Below are positions 46,701 to 55,085 of a stretch of DNA of 64,000 nt, piece by piece. Below the pieces are notes generated by a model. That model made no database searches and was not told the DNA's origin. It saw only the letters and a program-made list of their open reading frames with translations. This DNA is from QHXM01 sp032160705. Its GTDB lineage: Bacteria > Acidobacteriota > Blastocatellia > Pyrinomonadales > Pyrinomonadaceae. The translations under genes and the position numbers were made by a program. The stretch lies in assembly GCA_032160705.1 (NCBI GenBank), contig JAVHVE010000060.1:124001-188000 (forward strand), written 5' to 3'. The stretch's first letter is position 1; every line of letters begins with the position of its first letter.

Positions 46701-47118
46701 GGACGGGTGCTGCGTCCGTGTCGAGTTTCTGGACGATTGGCTGTTCGGCAGTATCCGGCAGATCGGGGACTACCAGGTCAACCTTGTCACGAATTTCCTG
46801 CGCGGCGACATCTGCGTTCTTATCCAGCAGAAACGTGATGAAGACCTGCGAGACGCCTTCGACGGAGGTCGAGCGCAACTCGTCTATGCCGCTGATGGTG
46901 TTGACCGCACCCTCAACCTTGTCCGTGATTTCGGTCTCAATTTCCTGCGGCGACGCGCCCGGATTGACGACCGTGACGGTGATCGTCGGCAAATCAATCT
47001 TCGGAAACAGATCAACGCCAAGCGATTTATAGGAGAAGAGTCCGACCACCGTCAGCGACAGGATAAGCATCGTCGCAAACACCGGGCGGCGAACACAGAT
47101 TTCAGCAAGCTTTTGCAC
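43744..47118 (-). CDS. RND efflux permease (HAE1/AcrB family)
   Basis: 1124 residues with the twelve-helix RND layout. TM1 is FATMLILSLTVVGLFSYKSLG; TM4 has the proton-relay Asp pair in LMVGIVIDDAIVVLENIF. Periplasmic docking loops are normal. The cytoplasmic loop after TM6 carries an insert of about 80 residues that is acidic and Pro-rich (roughly residues 495-575). With the adaptor and the TolC protein it makes a drug/solute exporter. Confidence 0.95.
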   Translation of the reverse strand: MQKLAEICVRRPVFATMLILSLTVVGLFSYKSLGVDLFPKIDLPTITVTVVNPGASPQEIETEITDKVEGAVNTISGIDELRSTSVEGVSQVFITFLLDKNADVAAQEIRDKVDLVVPDLPDTAEQPIVQKLDTDAAPVLRIAISAPRSLREVTDVADKQIKERIESINGVGQVQIVGGRTREIQIWVDPDKLRSYNVTVAEVAAAIRSQNMEVPGGRIDEGTRELTVRTMGRIIDPSSFNDLVVATRGNYSVKVSDIGYIEDGAEEQRTQAMLNGQPAVTLVVSKQSGQNTVAVADAVKEKLAEIVRILPPGYKTQIVGDQSIFIKASLESIQTHLIEGGVLAAIVVFIFLWSFRTTLIAALAIPTSIIATFGLMAALGFTLNQITMLALTLMVGIVIDDAIVVLENIFRHIEEKGVPPFQAAIQGTKEIGLAVMATTLSLLAVFLPVGFMGGIVGRFMSSFGLTASFAIAVSLIVSFTLTPMLAARLIKRRDDPLPAGTGSEPSEGDAPVALAEESRVGAAEAGPEKNVEDDQATASLTTPPPPREALAVPGQGTALTSEDNKKKVQASGHASKESRWYRPIDRTYTWMLRWSMAHRWAIVLMCLGVIISIVPLFKFVGKNFLPVDDQSQFEINVRAAEGNTLPATSALVEKISGEIRTLPGVEATLTTIGGGQQQLVNVASIYVKLAPIKERAETQDQLMVRARELLKNYPKELRTSVQQVAAISGGGFRNADIQYIIGGPDLQKLTKYSEELLAKMKTIPDVVDADSTLITGKPELRVRIDRARAADLGVRVGDIAQALNTLVAGQKVSTFNAGTDQYDVRVRATGEFRASVEGLRRMIVPSAKVGWVSLDNLVQIEEAAGPSAIDRLNRERQVSLLANVRPGGSQADVIARMNEFVKELKVESGYKTGTAGRSKELGRAGYYFMLAFVLSFVFMYMVLAAQFESFIHPITILLTLPLAIPFGIVSLLVTGQTVNIFSGLGLLLLFGVVKKNAILQIDHTNHLRAQGMERLDAIIQANRDRLRPILMTTIALVAGMMPLVVSTGPGSGTNRSIGVLVVGGQSLCLLLTLLAVPVFYSLFDDLGRARIFSRAFAPVRGAFAWARRKTVSATASIFGMFTKH

Positions 47119-47138
47119 GTTACAAGCTCCGCTTGTTA

Positions 47139-47244
47139 TTTGCGATTTTAGATTTTTGATTTGCGATTGGCTAAGGACAAATCAGAGATTTGAAAATTAA
47201 AATCCTTCATCCTTATCCAATCAAAAATCGCAAATCAAAAATTC
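47139..47244. repeat. Word palindrome of the GATTTGCGATT type
   Basis: Left arm repeats GATTTTTGATTTGCGATTGG; right arm (47218-47244) is a near complement. It lies between the RND gene and the adaptor gene in an operon, so transcription must pass through it. Confidence 0.75.
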
Positions 47245-47246
47245 CC

Positions 47247-48506
47247 TTATTGTTTGACAGGCGTCCCGTCGTTCAATAGCTCGACGTTGCTCGTGGCGAC
47301 CTGCTCGCCTGTGACGACTCCGCTTTTAATCTCGACGAGGTCGCCTTCCGCCTGTCCGAGTTGGACGATGCGCTTTTCGGCGTGTCCGTCCTTGATGACG
47401 AAAACGTAACTCGTCCCGCTTTCCGCGCGAATTGAGCGCAGCGGCACGAGCACTGCCTGCGCGGTCTGCGGTTGCAGAATTCTAACGGTGGCAAACTGTC
47501 CGGGCTTGAGCAGGCCGTCCCCGTTCTCCACAACAGCTTCCACCGTCATCGTGCGCGAGTTCGGCGTCACGCTCGGCGAGACGTGATGCACGCGCCCGCT
47601 AAAATTTCTATCAGGATAGGCGCTGACGTTGACTGAAACGCTCTGCCCCATTTGAATGGCCGAGAGCGCCTGTTCAGGGATGTCTATCCGCACACGCAAG
47701 GGGTTGGTGCTGACGACCGTGGCGACTTTGGTCGCGGGCGAGACGTATTCGCCAAGATCAGCGGGACGCTCCGCGACGTAGCCGTTAATCGGCGAATAGA
47801 CGAGCGCATACGTAATATTCCTGCGCGCCTGCGCGACCTGTGTTTCGGCATTGGCCACGCCCGCACGGGCGGCGACCACAGCGGCATAGTCCTGGCGCGC
47901 TTTGGTCAGTGCCACTTCGTACTGCTGCTGCAACTGGTCGCGCTGCGCTTTCTGCTGGTCGTAAGAAGAGCGTGAGACATCGCCTGTCTCAATCAGCCGC
48001 TCAAATCGGCGCAACTGCTTTTCGGCCAACTCAAGCGCCACCCGCGCCGAGCCGACATCCGCCACGCGCGTCGGGTCAAAGCTCTGACCGGGACGCAAGC
48101 CAATCTTCGCCTCAGCCTGGCGGACGGCGGCCTGTGCCTGCTGGAGTTGCGCCAGCGTTTGATCCAGACGAATGCGCGCATCGTTGTCGTCCAATTTGAC
48201 GATCATCTGGCCTTGCTTGACGTAGCTGCCAAGCTCGACGCCGACGGCGACGACCTTGCCGGAAATTTGCGGCGCAACATCCGTCTGCTCATCGGCGGCG
48301 AGGCTGCCAGTCGCTTCAAGAAAGCGCGGCAGCTCGCGCGTAATCGCTGGCGCGGTCGTCACGTCAACAGTTGCCGGGGCAGCCGCCGCAACATTCGCCT
48401 GCTGCGCGTTGGAAGCCTTCGAGCCGCCGCACGCTGCCGAGAGAGCGCTCGTTGCAAAGAGGATGAAGGCAAACGATAAAAGCTTGAATTGCTCGCGGGA
48501 GATCAT
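47247..48506 (-). CDS. RND efflux periplasmic adaptor lipoprotein
   Basis: 419 residues. Lipobox LSAAC with the acceptor Cys at residue 26. The hallmarks are GSLAADEQTDVAPQISGKV, a long hairpin of two coiled helices (residues ~95-185), the lipoyl half VYSPINGYVAERPADLGEYV, and the beta-barrel part. It links the inner RND pump to the TolC-like channel. Confidence 0.93.
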   Translation of the reverse strand: MISREQFKLLSFAFILFATSALSAACGGSKASNAQQANVAAAAPATVDVTTAPAITRELPRFLEATGSLAADEQTDVAPQISGKVVAVGVELGSYVKQGQMIVKLDDNDARIRLDQTLAQLQQAQAAVRQAEAKIGLRPGQSFDPTRVADVGSARVALELAEKQLRRFERLIETGDVSRSSYDQQKAQRDQLQQQYEVALTKARQDYAAVVAARAGVANAETQVAQARRNITYALVYSPINGYVAERPADLGEYVSPATKVATVVSTNPLRVRIDIPEQALSAIQMGQSVSVNVSAYPDRNFSGRVHHVSPSVTPNSRTMTVEAVVENGDGLLKPGQFATVRILQPQTAQAVLVPLRSIRAESGTSYVFVIKDGHAEKRIVQLGQAEGDLVEIKSGVVTGEQVATSNVELLNDGTPVKQ

Positions 48507-48512
48507 GTTAGT

Positions 48513-49190
48513 TTATTTCTTCTTCGTAGAATTCTTGATTAACGACGCCGTGCGTTTGCCTGTTTCAATTTTCGGCAGCGTCGGTGAATTGGTTTTAATG
48601 CCACGGAGTAAAATCTCTGTAAACTCGCGCGCGGCCTCTTCGTTCGTGATGTCGAGCAGGCGGCGCGAAGGGTCCCACAGGGTGTTGTTCAGTGAATGGT
48701 GAATAATCATGCCGATGAAGGCGCGCACCACAATCTTTGGCTCAATCGGGCGAAACGCGCCATCGCGCTGCCTGTCCTGAATATAAGCCCCCAGGAATTC
48801 GTAAATCTGTAGGAGATTCCTGTCCCAGAACATCTGCGCCAACTCGTGCGCTTCCAAAGCGGAGTGGAGTAGGAGACGCAGGAATTCAGGGTCTTGCTCG
48901 TGATGCTTCAAAGCCGACAAGGCCAGAGTTTCAAAAACGGCGCGGTCATCTTTCTGCCGGACCGATTCGGCCACCAACTCGCATGGGTCTTCAATCCTGT
49001 CCGCGCAGGCTTTGTGATCGAGAATGGCCGTATAGAGTTCTTCCTTGGTGGCGAAGTGGCGAAAGACCATCGCCTCGGAGACCCCGGCGGCCTGCGCTAT
49101 TTCTTTGGTGGTCGTGCCGCGAAAGCCGCGCTGCGAAAAAAGGCGCACGGCGATGCGCAGGATTTGCAGCCGCCGCTCTTCACCCGCCAT
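48513..49190 (-). CDS. TetR family transcriptional regulator of the efflux operon
   Basis: Helix-turn-helix: ERRLQILRIAVRLFSQRGF then TTTKEIAQAAGVSEAMVFRH. The remainder is the ligand-binding helical domain. I start it at the ATG at 49190, close to the HTH; the frame reaches back to a TTG at 49247 (244 residues). Its stop is 6 nt before the adaptor start, so it heads the RND operon and probably represses it through the palindrome at 49280-49295. Confidence 0.88.
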   Translation of the reverse strand: MAGEERRLQILRIAVRLFSQRGFRGTTTKEIAQAAGVSEAMVFRHFATKEELYTAILDHKACADRIEDPCELVAESVRQKDDRAVFETLALSALKHHEQDPEFLRLLLHSALEAHELAQMFWDRNLLQIYEFLGAYIQDRQRDGAFRPIEPKIVVRAFIGMIIHHSLNNTLWDPSRRLLDITNEEAAREFTEILLRGIKTNSPTLPKIETGKRTASLIKNSTKKK

Positions 49191-49279
49191 TCGCCCGCCG
49201 ATGACGGGGAGCGATTCACTTTCAGGAACAATAATCTCTTTGCTCAAAAAGTTAATTCCATTTCTGCCCGAATACTTGA

Positions 49280-49295
49280 AAGTAAGTACTTACTT
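49280..49295. promoter_or_regulatory. Likely TetR operator, perfect 16-bp palindrome
   Basis: AAGTAAGTACTTACTT is a perfect palindrome 33 nt upstream of the farthest TTG start of the TetR gene. Size and symmetry are normal for a TetR operator, so autoregulation and repression of the efflux operon are likely. Confidence 0.6.
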
Positions 49296-49695
49296 ACCAT
49301 CGTCTGCAAACGAAGTCAAGGTGGATTTAGTTTCAACGAATTGACGGTGAACCATTGCCGATTGTCGAATGAAAGCCTGCGCTGCTTTTGGCAAGTGGCT
49401 GTTCTCTCTCATCCGCTCGCGCGCCCTGTACTGTTCCCGACCTTTGCGCTAAAGTAGCACGTACCTTTTCGCAACAAGATCAGGCAGTAACGGCATGCGC
49501 TCTTCTGTAAGACGTGTGGCTGCGCGTCTTTATTTGCAGTATGCGGCGTTGATAGCCGAAAAGAGCGTGAGCCTGGCCTGGCGTCGGCACGTTGTTTGCT
49601 CAGTTGCGACGGGAGCGAATGATTTTAGGATAATTCACACGCAACGCTCATCCGGCTCGATTTGCGGATGAAATACTTTTTAAGGAGAAGACGAG
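49296..49695. other. Spacer with no gene
   Basis: About 400 bases between divergent genes. A loose stem (AAGACG with CGTCTT around 49509-49531) is all I see; it should also contain the promoter of the ElaB-like operon. Confidence 0.4.
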
Positions 49696-50097
49696 ATGTC
49701 AGAGAACAGAACCCCAGGATTTGGCGCAAGCACAGGCGACACAGATGCCGGAACGACCCGCGCTTCCAATAGCGGGACAAGCGGCGGCGGCAACAACCAG
49801 AGCTTGACGCCGACAGGCGGCCAGAGCACGGGCGGCAGCACGGGCACGGCGACCGGTCGCGCCGAAGACAAAGGATACGGCGCGAAGATCGCCGAAGCCG
49901 CAACGACTGCCAAAGACTACGTTGCCGACAAAGTGTCCGTGATTGGCGACAAGATTTCCGACCTGAAGAACACGGATATTAAAGAGGTCGCCAACCAGGC
50001 CAAGGACTACGCGCAGAAGAATCCGGGCCAGGCGATTTTGATTTCGGCGGCAGCGGGACTCGTCCTCGGCATGCTGATTCGCGGAAGCAGACGGTAA
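49696..50097 (+). CDS. ElaB/YqjD (DUF883)-like membrane-anchored stress protein
   Basis: 133 residues. The first ~55 are Gly/Ser/Thr-rich and disordered; then an amphipathic helical stretch (IAEAATTAKDYVADKVSVIG) and a C-terminal membrane helix (GQAILISAAAGLVLGMLIRG) ending in GSRR. ElaB/YqjD proteins sit in the inner membrane and bind ribosomes in stationary phase. AAGGAG lies 8 nt from the ATG. It leads a three-gene set. Confidence 0.75.
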   Translation: MSENRTPGFGASTGDTDAGTTRASNSGTSGGGNNQSLTPTGGQSTGGSTGTATGRAEDKGYGAKIAEAATTAKDYVADKVSVIGDKISDLKNTDIKEVANQAKDYAQKNPGQAILISAAAGLVLGMLIRGSRR

Positions 50098-50100
50098 GAC

Positions 50101-50176
50101 AGTGACAAGTGACAGGTGACAAGTGACAAGAGAAAACGCTTTCTTCTTGTCACTTGTCACGATTTACCTGTCACGG
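50101..50176. repeat. Word palindrome of the TGACAAG type
   Basis: Left arm repeats AGTGACAAGTGACAGG, right arm TTGTCACTTGTCAC and ACCTGTCAC. Lies between the first two genes of the ElaB-like set, after the first stop. Confidence 0.75.
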
Positions 50177-50192
50177 CTTTTAAGGAGGAGCG

Positions 50193-50651
50193 ATGGCCGA
50201 TTTAGAGAAGAGGACAGCCACCGCGCCCGCGAAAAATGCCGAGCCGCAGGCGGACATTGAAGGTTTGCCTGCGCTGTTCGGGCGTTTGAGCGACGGCGTG
50301 ACGACGCTGCTGGATACAAAGCTCAGCTTGCTCAAAGTTGAGCTTAAAGAAGATGTCAGTGGTTACATTAGCGGCGCGGTCAAAATTCTGATAGGCGGAA
50401 TCATCGCGGCGGTCGGATTCGCTATCCTGAACGTCGCGGTCGCGTTTTTTATCAGCACCTTGCTGCCGGATACGTTAGACCCGTTTATCCGAATTGCGCT
50501 CGGCTTCGTCATCACAGGCGCTGTCTATCTACTAATCGGCGGCATCTTCATCATCACGGCGAAGAACCGTCTGGCGAAGCAGGACTTAGTTCCGAACCGC
50601 TCAGTTTCCGAACTCAGAAAGGACAAAGAATGGCTGAAGAAGGAACTCTAG
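50193..50651 (+). CDS. YqjE-like (phage holin superfamily, DUF1469) membrane protein
   Basis: 152 residues. Preceded by AAGGAGGAG. GLPALFGRLSDGVTTLLDTKLSLLKVELKED leads to two membrane helices (ILIGGIIAAVGFAILNVAVA and LGFVITGAVYLLIGGIFIIT). YqjE normally sits next to YqjD and YqjK, as here. The 3' end overlaps the next gene by 22 nt. Despite the family name it is not a lysis protein. Confidence 0.8.
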   Translation: MADLEKRTATAPAKNAEPQADIEGLPALFGRLSDGVTTLLDTKLSLLKVELKEDVSGYISGAVKILIGGIIAAVGFAILNVAVAFFISTLLPDTLDPFIRIALGFVITGAVYLLIGGIFIITAKNRLAKQDLVPNRSVSELRKDKEWLKKEL

Positions 50652-51637
50652 GACAGGCGCGCGCTTCCCATGAGATAGACGACGATGGAGAGCCTAGCAA
50701 GCAAGAGCTTCAGCGTCGGATGGAAGAGGCGCGCGAAACCATTACCCAAACCGTGACGGAGATTAAAGAGACAGTGACTAACCAATACTACTCAATGAAA
50801 GAGACGGTTTCCGACGCGCTCGACTGGCGTCATCATTTCCGCAAGAACCCAATTGCCTTCAGCATCGGCGCGCTCTCGGTCGGCGCTCTGGTGGGCTACG
50901 GGCTGGCAGGCGCGCTCAAAGGCAACGGCAATGACCGTGAAGGCTATCCTTCGTCTGATGAGAGCGATGTCTATGCCCGGACGAATGCGACGCCTTCGAG
51001 GTATGAAGATTCGCGCGAGGAGGCGGCGCGTCATTCAGCTTTTCATGGCGGCTCATTTGCGGCTCAACCGATCACCGACGGTTCGCATGAAGCTTCAGAC
51101 TATGGACGCGGTTCGTCCGCTGAAGCTGAAGACGATGACGAGAGCAATGTGGTGCGCATCTCTCAGGGCGGCTCTTACAGTTACAGCGCTCCACGCGAGG
51201 AGCAGCGGGAACAGACGCCGGAGAAGCCCGGCCTGTTTGAACGCTTCAAAGAGACGCCCGCTTATGATCGTCTCCAAACGGAAGTGGCAACGCTCGGAGA
51301 TCGTTTCATCGAACAGTTGTCCAGCACGGCCCAAACAGTTGTGCTGCCCGCGCTCTTCAATAAGATCAAGGAATTGTTCGGCGTAGACCTTTCCGGCAAA
51401 CAAGGCCAGCAGTCGCAGGGCGACCGGCAGCCCCAGGATGCCGCACCCGCTAATACGGGAGCAAAGGCTGCGAGCGCGTCGGCTTCAAACGCCTCCGCAT
51501 CCCTGGCATCAGCTTCACGCGGCTCTGCTGCTTCGTCTTATGCCACGAGCGAGAATCGCGGCTACGGCGCTCAAGGGGCGACAGGCGAAGCCGACAGAGG
51601 CGGTGAAGAAAGCTCCGTCCTTGATTTAGACCGCTGA
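50630..51637 (+). CDS. Stress membrane protein with DUF3618-like helix and disordered tail
   Basis: 335 residues. REEARETITQTVTEIKETV is not the exact order, but a coil of this type (residues ~17-55) precedes one hydrophobic helix (NPIAFSIGALSVGALVGYGL). The rest is acidic, Ser/Ala-rich and mostly disordered, except LFERFKETPAYDRLQTEVATL and the QTVVLPALFNKIKELFGV amphipathic helix. It completes the ElaB-YqjE-type operon. Confidence 0.7.
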   Translation: MAEEGTLGQARASHEIDDDGEPSKQELQRRMEEARETITQTVTEIKETVTNQYYSMKETVSDALDWRHHFRKNPIAFSIGALSVGALVGYGLAGALKGNGNDREGYPSSDESDVYARTNATPSRYEDSREEAARHSAFHGGSFAAQPITDGSHEASDYGRGSSAEAEDDDESNVVRISQGGSYSYSAPREEQREQTPEKPGLFERFKETPAYDRLQTEVATLGDRFIEQLSSTAQTVVLPALFNKIKELFGVDLSGKQGQQSQGDRQPQDAAPANTGAKAASASASNASASLASASRGSAASSYATSENRGYGAQGATGEADRGGEESSVLDLDR

Positions 51638-51735
51638 GGCTCAGGCGCGGCGACCTGTATTCAAAGACACGAGGGCGAGCTTTCAAATCAGGCTCGCCCT
51701 TTGTGATATAAAAACTATTCACGCATTAGTGGAAG

Positions 51736-52701
51736 ATGCAGGAAAGCGCCATCTTAAATCTTCAAAGCGAAGCGCAGGCCGCGAAACCCGGCCTCTCGCA
51801 CCCGGCTGTCATTATCAATGCTTCTTCGGGAACAGACGATAAAGCCCAGGCGCGCGAGCTTCTCGCCGATACCTTTGCTTCAAGCCGGGTTGAGGCACAC
51901 ATCTCTCTGGCCAGGAGCGGCGAGGAGATCATTGACCTTGCGCGTCGCGCTGTCCGAGACAATTGCCAGCCGATTATCGCGGGCGGCGGCGACGGGACAA
52001 TCAATACGGTCGCCTCCGTCCTCGTTGACACTAATCGCACGCTCGGAGTGCTGCCGCTCGGCACGCTCAACCATTTCGCCAAAGATTTGAATGTCCCGCT
52101 CGATTTAGAAGCGGCGGCGCGAGTCTGCCTGGAAGGGCGCGAGGCTCTGGTTGATGTCGGTGAAGTCAATGACCGCATCTTTCTCAACAACTCCAGTCTA
52201 GGTCTTTATCCGAGCATCGTCCGGCATCGTGAAAAGCAGCAGCAGCAGTTGGGGCGCGGCAAGTGGCCTGCGTTCGTCTGGGCGACGCTCACCATGCTGA
52301 AACGCTATCCGTTTCTGACCGTGCGCTTGAGCACGGACGATGAGCGGATGATTCGTCACACGCCGTTTGTCTTCGTCGGCAACAACGAGTATGAGATGGA
52401 GAGTTTCAATGTCGGCGCACGCTCTTGCATAGATGCAGGTCTTTTGAGTCTCTACGTCGCTCACCGGACGGGTCGCTTAGGGTTGCTGCGTCTGGCCTGG
52501 CGCGCGCTCTTTGGCGGCCTGCGCGACGAAGAAGATTTTAGTGCCATGTGCACCAAAGAAATCTGGATCGAGACCAGGCATCCGAAGCGCCTGCGCGTCG
52601 CCACGGACGGCGAAGTCACAATCATGACCACGCCGCTGCACTACCGCGTGCGTCCCGGCGCGCTGCGCGTCCTCGTACCGAAAGGAAGGGATGAGGGATG
52701 A
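51736..52701 (+). CDS. Diacylglycerol kinase-like lipid kinase
   Basis: 321 residues, DagK/YegS family. The nucleotide-binding GGGDGTINTVASVL motif, LGVLPLGTLNHFAKDL and the C-terminal VATDGEVTIMTTPLHYRV are diagnostic. It phosphorylates diacylglycerol or a related lipid at the inner membrane. The final residues RDEG are encoded by the arm of the following word palindrome. Confidence 0.92.
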   Translation: MQESAILNLQSEAQAAKPGLSHPAVIINASSGTDDKAQARELLADTFASSRVEAHISLARSGEEIIDLARRAVRDNCQPIIAGGGDGTINTVASVLVDTNRTLGVLPLGTLNHFAKDLNVPLDLEAAARVCLEGREALVDVGEVNDRIFLNNSSLGLYPSIVRHREKQQQQLGRGKWPAFVWATLTMLKRYPFLTVRLSTDDERMIRHTPFVFVGNNEYEMESFNVGARSCIDAGLLSLYVAHRTGRLGLLRLAWRALFGGLRDEEDFSAMCTKEIWIETRHPKRLRVATDGEVTIMTTPLHYRVRPGALRVLVPKGRDEG

Positions 52702-52778
52702 GGGATGAGGGATGAAAGAAAGATTATTCAACATTGAGTAATTTTCCTTCATCCCTCATCCCTCCGCCCTCATCCCTT
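52688..52778. repeat. Word palindrome of the GGGATGA type
   Basis: Left arm repeats GGGATGA four times, right arm TCATCCC several times; loop about 35 nt. The left arm includes the lipid kinase stop codon. Confidence 0.8.
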
Positions 52779-52786
52779 AAATAATT

Positions 52787-53650
52787 ATGCGGACACTCGT
52801 ACATCTCTCCGATCTTCATTTTGGACGAATTGATGAGGCGTTGCTTGAGCCTGTGATTGCGACCGTGGCGGAGATCAAGCCGGATGTCGTCGTCGTCTCA
52901 GGGGATTTAACGCAGAGAGCGCGGAGTCACCAGTTCAAGGAGGCGCGGAAGTTTCTGGATAAATTGCCTTCGCCGCAGATTATCGTGCCCGGTAATCACG
53001 ACGTGCCGATGCACAACGTCTTTGCGCGGTTTCTTCAACCGCTCGACAAGTATAAAGAACACATCACGGACGATCTCTCGCCGTTCTACGCGGATGAAGA
53101 GATCGCCATCCTCGGCATCAACACCGCACGCTCTCTGACTGTGAAAGACGGACGCATCAATGAAACGCAGATTGCCGCCATCCGCGAACGCCTCTGCCCC
53201 TTCCCTGACGAAACAATAAAAATCATCGTCACGCATCATCCCTTCGATCTGCCGGAAGGTCACCACCGCGAAGACGATCTGGTTAATCGCGCGCAACTGG
53301 CGATGGAAGCGATTGCCAAGTGCGGAGCCGACGTCTTGCTGGCCGGACATCTGCACGTCAGCCATACAGGCCACAGCTCCGCACGCTACAAGATTGCAGG
53401 CCACAGCGCGCTCGTCGTTTCCGCCGGAACGGCCACGTCAACGCGCGGTCGCGGCGAAACCAATTCGTTTAACGTGCTCCGCGTCCGGCATCCATTCATC
53501 AACGTCGAACGCCTTTCATGGCAACCCGAACGCGCCCAGTTCACGCCGTCTTCAACCGAACATTTCAAACATTCGCCCGACGGGTGGGCGCGCGTCCCGG
53601 ACGAAATGGCTGCCGACATAGTTTATGAGGCTGAGAAGACGAATCCATAA
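52787..53650 (+). CDS. CpdA-like metallophosphoesterase
   Basis: 287 residues with the full calcineurin-like set: HLSDLHFGR, VVSGDLTQRA, VPGNHDVP, VTHHPF and LAGHLHVSHTG. Similar to class III cyclic nucleotide phosphodiesterases (CpdA), but without a regulator nearby the substrate stays open. Cytoplasmic, no signal peptide. Confidence 0.9.
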   Translation: MRTLVHLSDLHFGRIDEALLEPVIATVAEIKPDVVVVSGDLTQRARSHQFKEARKFLDKLPSPQIIVPGNHDVPMHNVFARFLQPLDKYKEHITDDLSPFYADEEIAILGINTARSLTVKDGRINETQIAAIRERLCPFPDETIKIIVTHHPFDLPEGHHREDDLVNRAQLAMEAIAKCGADVLLAGHLHVSHTGHSSARYKIAGHSALVVSAGTATSTRGRGETNSFNVLRVRHPFINVERLSWQPERAQFTPSSTEHFKHSPDGWARVPDEMAADIVYEAEKTNP

Positions 53651-53701
53651 AAGGAATCCTGTGCAGGGAAAATTCAATAGCAACTTTTCAACCCTTTAAT
53701 T

Positions 53702-55084
53702 ATGGAGCAACTCAAAATGCGTCGTTTATCTCTTGTTCTGCTCGTCCTCGTGTGTGCGCTCGGCCTGGCGACGACTGCGCTGTTGCCGCCCACCTCGGCG
53801 CAGGTGAAAATCCCGCGCCTTAACTTCAAAAATCGCACTCTCGCGAACGGGATGCGGGTCTTGAGCGTTGAAGATCATCAAAGCCCGACCGTCTGCATAG
53901 AGGTCTGGTATCACGTCGGCTCGAAGGATGACCCGGACGGGCGCAGCGGATTTGCCCACCTCTTCGAGCACATCATGTTCAAGAGCACAAAGAATATGAA
54001 GTCGGAGATGATGGATCGTCTAACGGAAGATGTCGGCGGCTTAAACAATGCTTTCACGGCCAACGACGTGACGGTCTACTACGAGGTTGTGCCTTCTAAC
54101 TACCTTGAGACGTTACTCTGGGCTGAAGGCGACCGGCTGGCGGGTCTCAATGTTGACGAGGCCAATTTTCATTCCGAGCGCGATGTCGTCAAAGAGGAGT
54201 TCCGGCAAAGATACCTCGCGCCGCCTTACGGCAAACTCTCCTACTACATGACCCAACACTCTTTCATGACGCATCCTTATAAGCGTCCCGGCATCGGCAA
54301 CATCGAAGAGTTGAATGCCGCTTCGATTGAGGACGTGCGCGCCTTTCATCGCTCCTTCTACCGCCCGGACAACGCCACGCTCGTCGTCGTCGGCGATTTC
54401 GATCAGAAGCAGCTCGACGCATGGGTTGATAAATACCTCGCGCGGATTCCGAAACCCGACATCCCGCTTCCGCGCGTCAGCGTCAAAGAGCCGCAACGCA
54501 CCGCCGAGCGCGTCTTCACCGAATACGGGCCGAACGTTCCGCTTCCGGCAGTTGCGTTCTCCTACTTGATTCCGCCCCAGGCAGACGCAGACAACCACGC
54601 CTTGCGCGTGGCCGCCGCCATTCTTTCCGCAGGCCGCTCGTCCAGACTCTATCAATCGCTCGTCTACCGGCAGCTCGCCACGTCGGCCACAGCCAACGCA
54701 GCGCTGCGCGAAGACATTAGCCTCTTCAATCTCACCTCAATCCTGGCGAGCGGCAAGAAGGCTGAGGTTGTCGGGCGGGCGCTTCTTGATGAGATACGGA
54801 AGCTGCAAGATGATCCCGTCTCAGCCGCCGAGCTTGAGAAGGCTAAGAACCAACTGGTCACAAATCAACTACGCGATCTGGAGACGAATAACGGCAAGGC
54901 AGACGCGCTCGGAGAGGCGGCGGTGCTGCTTAATGATCCGAACCGCGTCAACACGGACATCGAGCAGCTTCAGGCGGTCACGGCAACGGACGTACAGCGC
55001 GTGATGAAGAAGTATTTCACCGATCAGAACCGCGTGGTTCTCTACTATCTGCCCGAATCCGAGCGTCCGAAGGGAGAAAAGTAA
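53702..55084 (+). CDS. M16 family zinc peptidase, catalytic
   Basis: 460 residues with a signal peptide (RRLSLVLLVLVCALGLAT). The inverted zinc motif HxxEH is intact in HLFEHIMFKS, with the distal Glu region in ERDVVKEEFRQR. This is the pitrilysin/MPP fold. An alternative ATG at 53717 has GGAG upstream. The next gene, 1 nt away, encodes a partner lacking the zinc motif, so the two likely form a heterodimer in the periplasm. Confidence 0.93.
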   Translation: MEQLKMRRLSLVLLVLVCALGLATTALLPPTSAQVKIPRLNFKNRTLANGMRVLSVEDHQSPTVCIEVWYHVGSKDDPDGRSGFAHLFEHIMFKSTKNMKSEMMDRLTEDVGGLNNAFTANDVTVYYEVVPSNYLETLLWAEGDRLAGLNVDEANFHSERDVVKEEFRQRYLAPPYGKLSYYMTQHSFMTHPYKRPGIGNIEELNAASIEDVRAFHRSFYRPDNATLVVVGDFDQKQLDAWVDKYLARIPKPDIPLPRVSVKEPQRTAERVFTEYGPNVPLPAVAFSYLIPPQADADNHALRVAAAILSAGRSSRLYQSLVYRQLATSATANAALREDISLFNLTSILASGKKAEVVGRALLDEIRKLQDDPVSAAELEKAKNQLVTNQLRDLETNNGKADALGEAAVLLNDPNRVNTDIEQLQAVTATDVQRVMKKYFTDQNRVVLYYLPESERPKGEK

Positions 55085-55085
55085 G

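Noticed and set aside
46564..47151. 195-residue plus-strand ORF opposite the RND gene
   Set aside because: Antisense shadow of a strongly conserved RND N-terminus.
50193..50651. Phage holin
   Set aside because: The family name includes holin, but the gene sits in an ElaB/YqjE-type operon with no lysis genes.
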